Shown: positions 58,921 to 64,000 of the stretch, piece by piece
Layout of the letters: each line of letters opens with the position of its first letter
Numbering within the stretch: the stretch's first letter is position 1
Origin: Parastagonospora avenae f. sp. tritici 18332-5
Taxonomy: Eukaryota; Ascomycota; Dothideomycetes; Pleosporales; Phaeosphaeriaceae
Direction: 5' to 3'
Assembly (NCBI GenBank): GCA_022559985.1
Contig: JAFJTR010000029.1
Coordinates: forward strand, 186,001-250,000
Length of the DNA stretch: 64,000 nucleotides
Translations under genes and position numbers: made by a program
Notes under the pieces: generated by a model
Database searches by the model: none
What the model was told of the DNA's origin: nothing
Seen by the model: the letters and a program-made list of their open reading frames with translations, nothing else

Positions 58921-59608
58921 TACAAAGTCAGCGCTTACACGACATGCTGATACACAATCTACTCAAAGCTCACAGTAGCGACCTTAGACACGTTAAGTCG
59001 CAAAAGATCTAGAGGTCGCAGAGGCAAAGACAATTTCAACGTAGCCTAGACACGATGTTCAAGTCGACAGAGTCTGGTCAGATAATCATAGATTGCGCCA
59101 TAATCAACAAATAAGGGACCGTCACAGCGCTTCAAGCACACAGTCATAATCTGTCAAGTCTTACAACTCAAGGTGCTCAAAGACGTACATGTTGAGTTAG
59201 TGCCAGAGCTCGGAGTGACGAGAGCAACTCAAAGTCCATAGTCTCTCTTGTTTGCGTGCACAGATGTGACTCAAATCAAGACAATGGATGGGAGGTATTA
59301 CTCCCGCATCTTCAGATTTGCACAATAGGTATCAGGTGCACACGTGACACTAAGTCAATCTGCCGCCGTTCGGTCTCAGGCGACAAGGAATGTCGACAGG
59401 TTTGAAATCTCAGTGTCAGCAGCTGTTTTAGAATGACTTAGATGCGGATCGGTGTGCATATAAAGGAATGATTTCGATCTATGTCGACCACAACAATACG
59501 CTCAAACATCTCAGTACTACGCCACCGAAGCGCACAAATTCTTCACTGCCCGTCCAGAATTACTCTTCATCAACCCTTCCAAGCATCAGCGCTTCTCCAC
59601 GATAGAAT
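58921..59608. other. Intergenic
   Basis: It is the upstream region of the ORF at 59609, with a good TATA element at 59459-59465. Otherwise nothing recognised. Confidence 0.4.
59459..59465 (+). promoter_or_regulatory. TATA box candidate
   Basis: TATAAAG, 150 bp before the start codon of the zinc-finger ORF, followed by pyrimidine-rich sequence and short CA-rich leader. Confidence 0.45.
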
Positions 59609-60154
59609 ATGACGACTTTTTCTCCTCCTGACTCAAATAGATGCTGGCTATGCAAATTCCAGAACACTTCTGATACACAATCCTGCATGGGCTGTGCAGA
59701 TGAAATACCTCCGACTAGTATTGGTCGTCGAAATATCACATACAGTACCTATACGTTCGGCTCCCGCGCGGACGGATTTGGCTGCTGTCCGCTCAATATA
59801 GGCCTCATCGACGATGCCATTACCGTTCTCCTCAATCAATCCACCACGCCAGTCATCATAAGCACGGGAACAGAACACATGCAAGCTATACTATTCAGGC
59901 GCCCACGTGATGGGGTTCTTTGCCTATGCATGAAACATGTGCCTGCCGGCGTTGCAGTCGCGCCGCCATCAGGAGTAGGAAACAATCTAACTGGCCCGTT
60001 TCTCATGGCTAGCAAGCACATAATAGAGGCAAACAATGAGTTGAATCTCGGTAAGATCTCGTTTCAGTCCATCCCTAGCATCAAGAAGTTTTCTCAACTG
60101 ACTCTAACCAGGCTCCGGGCTCTTGACTGTCTAAAGTCTACGTCTACTTCGTAA
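59609..60154 (+). CDS. Small protein with one RanBP2-type zinc finger
   Basis: An intronless frame of 181 residues. The N-terminus CWLCKFQNTSDTQSCMGC fits the RanBP2-type finger W-x-C-x(2-4)-C-x3-N-x6-C-x2-C, here W-L-C-x8-C-x2-C with a nearby earlier Cys. A hydrophobic middle (ITVLLNQSTTPVIISTG) and a C-rich LCLCMKHV segment follow. No domain beyond the finger is recognised. A TATA box and a pyrimidine-rich leader support expression. RanBP2 fingers bind ubiquitin or single-stranded RNA in known proteins; the role here is unknown. Confidence 0.6.
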   Translation: MTTFSPPDSNRCWLCKFQNTSDTQSCMGCADEIPPTSIGRRNITYSTYTFGSRADGFGCCPLNIGLIDDAITVLLNQSTTPVIISTGTEHMQAILFRRPRDGVLCLCMKHVPAGVAVAPPSGVGNNLTGPFLMASKHIIEANNELNLGKISFQSIPSIKKFSQLTLTRLRALDCLKSTSTS

Positions 60155-60201
60155 ATGGCCAGGTCTTTCGTTCCCAGCCGATCTTGTGCTTCAGCTCAGA
60201 T

Positions 60202-61367
60202 TCAACGTCTCTCCTCCTGATCATTCCTCCAATGGGCTTGCATTTGCACCAAGCCGGGCGGAACCAAGCGTCGTGGGACTCCGTGTGTTATTCCGCAGGC
60301 TCTCCATGCTATGTCGACTTGGCCGACCGGTGTCTCGACTTCGCTTTTAAAGTGCTTCAGAGTCATGTCTGGATCAAGCTCCGCCCACACAGAATCAAAC
60401 AGGTGGTCGGAATGGTCCGGGTTCATTGAGCGTAGGTAGGATGTCCAGCGCTCGACTCACCAGGGATAGTAGTAGCCGGCGGTTCCCCAGTCGATGATCG
60501 CTTCAATCTTTCTGTCGTTGACTACGATGTTGCCAAAGTGAAGGTCGGCATGGGTGAGGACGTTTGCGCGTTTTCTGGAAATTGGTCTTTGAGTTCTTGT
60601 AGTCTGGCCTCAACAACCGCATCATCGTCTGTAAAATTCAGTAGCCTCTTTGTTCCAGCCCAAAGCTTGTCAGCCATACCATCAATCCACTCCTCTTTGT
60701 CCTTTCCAACATACTTGCACTGAGCTGGCGCGGCACATCATCCTATAACAGCGTCTGGAAGAGGGCTGTAATCTAATAGCCGAGGAACGGGAGATGTGTG
60801 CTGACGTAATTCACGAAGTGCGGCAGTAATCTGCTGGGCATAACCCTTCTTCACTTCGGGAGATAGACTTGTCCAGATATTAGATAGCGGCACCCGCTTG
60901 GCTCGGGACATGACGGTGAATTGAAAAGGACTTCCGGCTTTGCCATAGTGGTGCATTTCTTTGACCAAAGGTATATCACGACTGCCCTGTTCCTTCAAAA
61001 ACTGGTAAACCATGTAGTCATTGCCCGTGGTTTCGCTTGTCGTGCGATCCTAAAGAAACCAGTCGTTTCCTAAGCACAAAAGGGCACCGCTGACCTTTGC
61101 GTGAAAGATGCGAAGCCTTGTCACGTACGAAGTGCAGAGTTCGTGGTAGTTGTTCCAGCCACAAGCTCGGCATAACAGCTCTTCGGTGTAGCCTAGATTT
61201 TGATTTACATCTTTAAGATTTTTTTTCTCCTCCACATTCAAAGCGTTTCCTTCTGCACAGAACACAAGTCCAGGTATAAGATCAGTCGGATGGAAAATAA
61301 CGTCGTAGGGCGGCATGTCGATGGTGCTGACAAGGATTGTCCGGAAAGGTTGTGGTATCCTGGGCAA
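60202..61367 (-). pseudogene. Aminoglycoside-phosphotransferase-like (APH) gene, decayed
   Basis: The minus-strand frame from 61367 holds CGWNNYHELCTSYVTRLRIF and FLKEQGSRDIPLVKEMHHYG, then the APH catalytic loop THADLHFGNIVV (HxDxxxxN) and the metal motif IDWGTAGYYYP. Breaks are TAG at 61050-61052, TGA at 60738-60740, a one-base shift near 60560 and TGA at 60457-60459; the stops fit CAG, CGA and TGG changed by C-to-T or G-to-A. The family phosphorylates small molecules, often choline, aminoglycosides or unknown substrates in fungi. The real start may be the ATG at 61316. The last stop is at 60202. Confidence 0.8.
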
Positions 61368-63406
61368 AGCAGGCTTCGAAGAATATTATATAGATCAGGG
61401 CACCAAGAAACTTCACGACTTGAACATTTCCTCGCGTCCATGTATCAGCTTCAAATAACATTTGTCGACCGCAAACGGGCTGCTAATTTCTTTGATACCA
61501 CGTCTTGGACACAGGCGAATTTTTTTTGGCGATTCTGACATGAATTGGCTTTGTTGAGTATGAGTTTGCATCACAATCACCCTCGACAATCTCTTCTTGG
61601 ATGCTTTGATGGGGCTTGTTGGTCTTTGTTTGCAGCCTCCAAAATTTAGGTCACGTTATTTTCGTTCTTACCCCGCACGTCAGCCAGAGCGCGTTCACAC
61701 AAGTGACAACTTGCTCTCAAGGCATACTCTAATGAAAGTGCAACAGGGCATATGTGATGTCCTAGCAAGGCCGGCGTTAGTGATATTAGTGGTTGATGCA
61801 GGTCGACGGCGACGGCGGCCAATTGGGTTTTCTTCACCTGGTCCGTGCATTATCCCTTACTCAACCTTGAGACCCAATCTCCAGCTATCAGCAAAACGAC
61901 TTCTTTGTTCCCACGAGACACACCATCGTCCGGCCCCGGTTATGATGTGCTGTTAAATCTTCTTATTGGAATTGTTCGAGGGTACAAGTCACATGTGTAC
62001 CTCTTTGGGACTAGCGTCGGTTCAGCTTGATCTTTCTACATAGCCACTTCAGATAACTTACGATAACAACAGAAAGTTCGCATCTAACTTATGCCTTTCA
62101 TCAGAAATGCATGCTGCATGATCTGGTGTTTCGGTCTTACCTACGTATGTAGGATTGGCTTCGACTACCACTTTCAAGGTTGTGTTCATGTTTCGATAGC
62201 TGACTGATAGAGACATTGGATCAAGACCGAGTCTATTCAGCTTTGGGTACGGCAGTAAGCCACGTGCGCATCTGCGGTCATGCAGTCGGGCCGTGTGGAG
62301 TGGAATCTAATTTCAACGACCACCTCTTCAGTTTCATCACCGGCCAGAGTTTCCAAACTCGGGGAACGTTCGCAAGATCGTGGAAATTGCTGAAAGCCGG
62401 CGGAATTTTGGGCATGCAGTCGTATTTGCTTATGCTATGCCAGCCTTGAGTATCATAACTCACGAGAGCGGGGAAAGCGCGGGTTCCCGCAATGGTCGGT
62501 TTCTGGCCATGACAGGATTTCTTTGTTGTTTGACAAAGACATTTCCGTGAAGTGAGCGAAGCTGAGTCAACACCCTAGACTACTACGGTAGTAGCATGGT
62601 TTCTGGGTCTGCGTGTATATCGTAGCATGTGTAAGTTGAAAGACTAATCTACACCACATTACCCGTGGCATGATTTCATGTAAGAAACATAGTCGCAGCT
62701 GCTCAATGTAGACTTGCCCAGGCCGCACTACAATCATGTCTTTCCAGCGCAACTGCACGCTTACATTAGTTCTGTACAGTCAATACCGTGCTGCATGCCG
62801 TACAAAAGCGCGGCACGCCTATCTCACCAATCAGACCACAGCGCCCAGAGTATAAGCCCGATGACGGTGCAATTAGGTATTGAACAAAAGATCCTGTCAT
62901 AAAAGCAAACGAGCATATTCCAGCACAAAGTCAAGACTTCTCAATATTAAACTTCGGAGGCCCGTGATGACGTCAAAGCCGGTCTGATATTCCCGAGCCG
63001 CGACTCCACCTCCAAATTCCACCCCTCCGACCTCCTTTCCGCGACCACATGCGGCTCGGGACCTCGCGGGCAGATCGACGGCGAGATACCGTTATCCCGA
63101 AGCTGTCGCGCGACGATTGTGATTGGTTTCAGAGCGTGCAGCAAAGCTTGCTTCGTATTCGTAAGCTCTATGTAAGCGAAAAGACGGAGGTAACGCGCCG
63201 GAGTCGTGGGTTGCATGTGTATATGACGCTTTCGCGAGATTCCTAGTGCATGGGTAGGCAAAGGATCACGAGCCTGATCTGTTTAGCCAGCGGTACTTTG
63301 GGTATAGTTGCTGTGATGTGCCGTCGCGGAGGCCGGATGGTAAAGTACATACATAATCAATGATAAGTTCACGCTGCGGCTGTGTTGAGGGTTTCATAGC
63401 GCAATC
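61368..63406. other. Long intergenic region
   Basis: About 2 kb with no supported gene. Minus-strand 62947-63261 has coding-like composition but no family. The last 100 bp are the carboxylesterase promoter. Confidence 0.4.
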
Positions 63407-64000
63407 ATGGCTTTGATGCGGTGTACAGCGGTCGTTCTGACCTTGCTATCTGCGGCGAATGCGTTGCCGAAGTCTCAACCTTTTGAACATGCTTTGCGCG
63501 CGCGACAAGATGCTGGAAATGATGCCTTGACGATTGATCTTGGATATGGATTATATCAAGGATACACCAATGCCTCCACGGGAATAAATACATGGCAAGG
63601 GCGAGTTTGACCCCGAAGTTCAACAACGAGTTAGGACTGATATCCGGCAGCATTCGTTTCGCTGCCCCTCCAACAGGCGACCGACGATGGCAACGACCAG
63701 GAGCACCATCCATCAATCGAACAACAATCGCGGCTGATGCGTATGGCCCCATGTGCTACCAAGTCGGCCCTGGACCGGGCTCCCCCTCCAGCACCAGCAG
63801 CAGCATGGAGTCTGAAGATTGCCTCTTTCTCAACGTCCAAAGCCCAGCCAATGCGACCAATCTACCAGTACTAATTTGGATTCACGGAGGAGGATACGGT
63901 GCAGGCAATGGACGCCAGGACTTCTCTGATCTGCTCAACACGAATGGGAACAACTTTGTCGTGGTGTCGATTCAGTACCGACTCGGTCCGTTTGGCTTTT
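63407..64000 (+). CDS. Secreted type-B carboxylesterase, truncated by the window end
   Basis: Exon 1 (63407-63600) encodes a signal peptide (MALMRCTAVVLTLLSAANALP) and YGLYQGYTNAS. A 50-bp intron (63601-63650) with a GC donor (GCGAGT) and CAG acceptor joins to GIRFAAPPTGDRRWQRPGAP. The Cys-loop region SEDCLFLNVQSP and the oxyanion-hole motif PVLIWIHGGGYGAGN follow, then VVVSIQYRLGPFGF at the window end. These enzymes hydrolyse esters extracellularly. The nucleophile Ser (GxSxG) lies beyond the window, so catalytic completeness is unverified. Confidence 0.93.

Noticed and set aside
1..64000. CRISPR arrays, bacterial operons, tRNA or rRNA genes
   Set aside because: Introns, splice signals and gene families are fungal; no regularly spaced repeats or structured RNA gene was seen by eye.

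Overview
The window looks like nuclear DNA of a filamentous ascomycete (Pezizomycotina, most likely a Dothideomycete). Genes sit on both strands, most introns are 47-60 bp with GT..AG ends and CTRAC-like branch points, and there is a Zn(II)2Cys6 regulator, a fungal type III polyketide synthase, DAL5-like and UNC93-like transporters, and transposon copies whose stop codons look like repeat-induced point mutation (RIP). The species is inferred from gene style only. No rRNA, tRNA or CRISPR was seen. Exon coordinates come from hand splicing and phase checking, without transcript data.

Left block (0.2-28.9 kb) is accessory and strongly decayed. It holds an intact type III PKS, a 2EXR/F-box-like protein with an unresolved 5' end, an exonuclease-like pseudogene, a long decayed zinc-finger-like gene, an SDR fragment, an intact cytochrome P450, a Baeyer-Villiger monooxygenase (BVMO) with one in-frame stop, a broken aldehyde dehydrogenase, a broken DHDPS-family lyase, an intact Zn2Cys6 factor, a GMC oxidoreductase with three +1 shifts, a RIP-mutated pogo/Fot1-type transposon and an intact alpha/beta hydrolase. 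Three solo LTRs of one retrotransposon family lie here. Two have perfect 5-bp target duplications, and one of these sits in the last codons of the hydrolase gene.

Central block (29.3-35.8 kb) is a core island: cysteinyl-tRNA synthetase, the tRNA m1A58 methyltransferase subunit Trm61 and a PhoD-like phosphatase, all with clean frames.

Right block (36.1-57.5 kb) is an almost fully intact catabolic-looking cluster: a SnoaL-like protein, two NtaA-type flavin monooxygenases, a secreted Cys-rich protein, a DAL5-like permease divergent from a BVMO, two UNC93-like MFS transporters, an MDR oxidoreductase with a basic N-terminus, a secreted GMC oxidoreductase and a PAQR membrane protein. Several enzyme classes (BVMO, GMC) recur from the decayed left block. 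The likely theme is uptake and stepwise oxidation of an organic substrate (FMN- and FAD-dependent oxygenation, ester formation, hydrolysis, alcohol/aldehyde oxidation). The substrate cannot be read from the sequence.

The right edge (58.3-64 kb) carries a RanBP2-type zinc-finger ORF, a decayed aminoglycoside-phosphotransferase-like gene and the 5' part of a secreted carboxylesterase that runs off the window.
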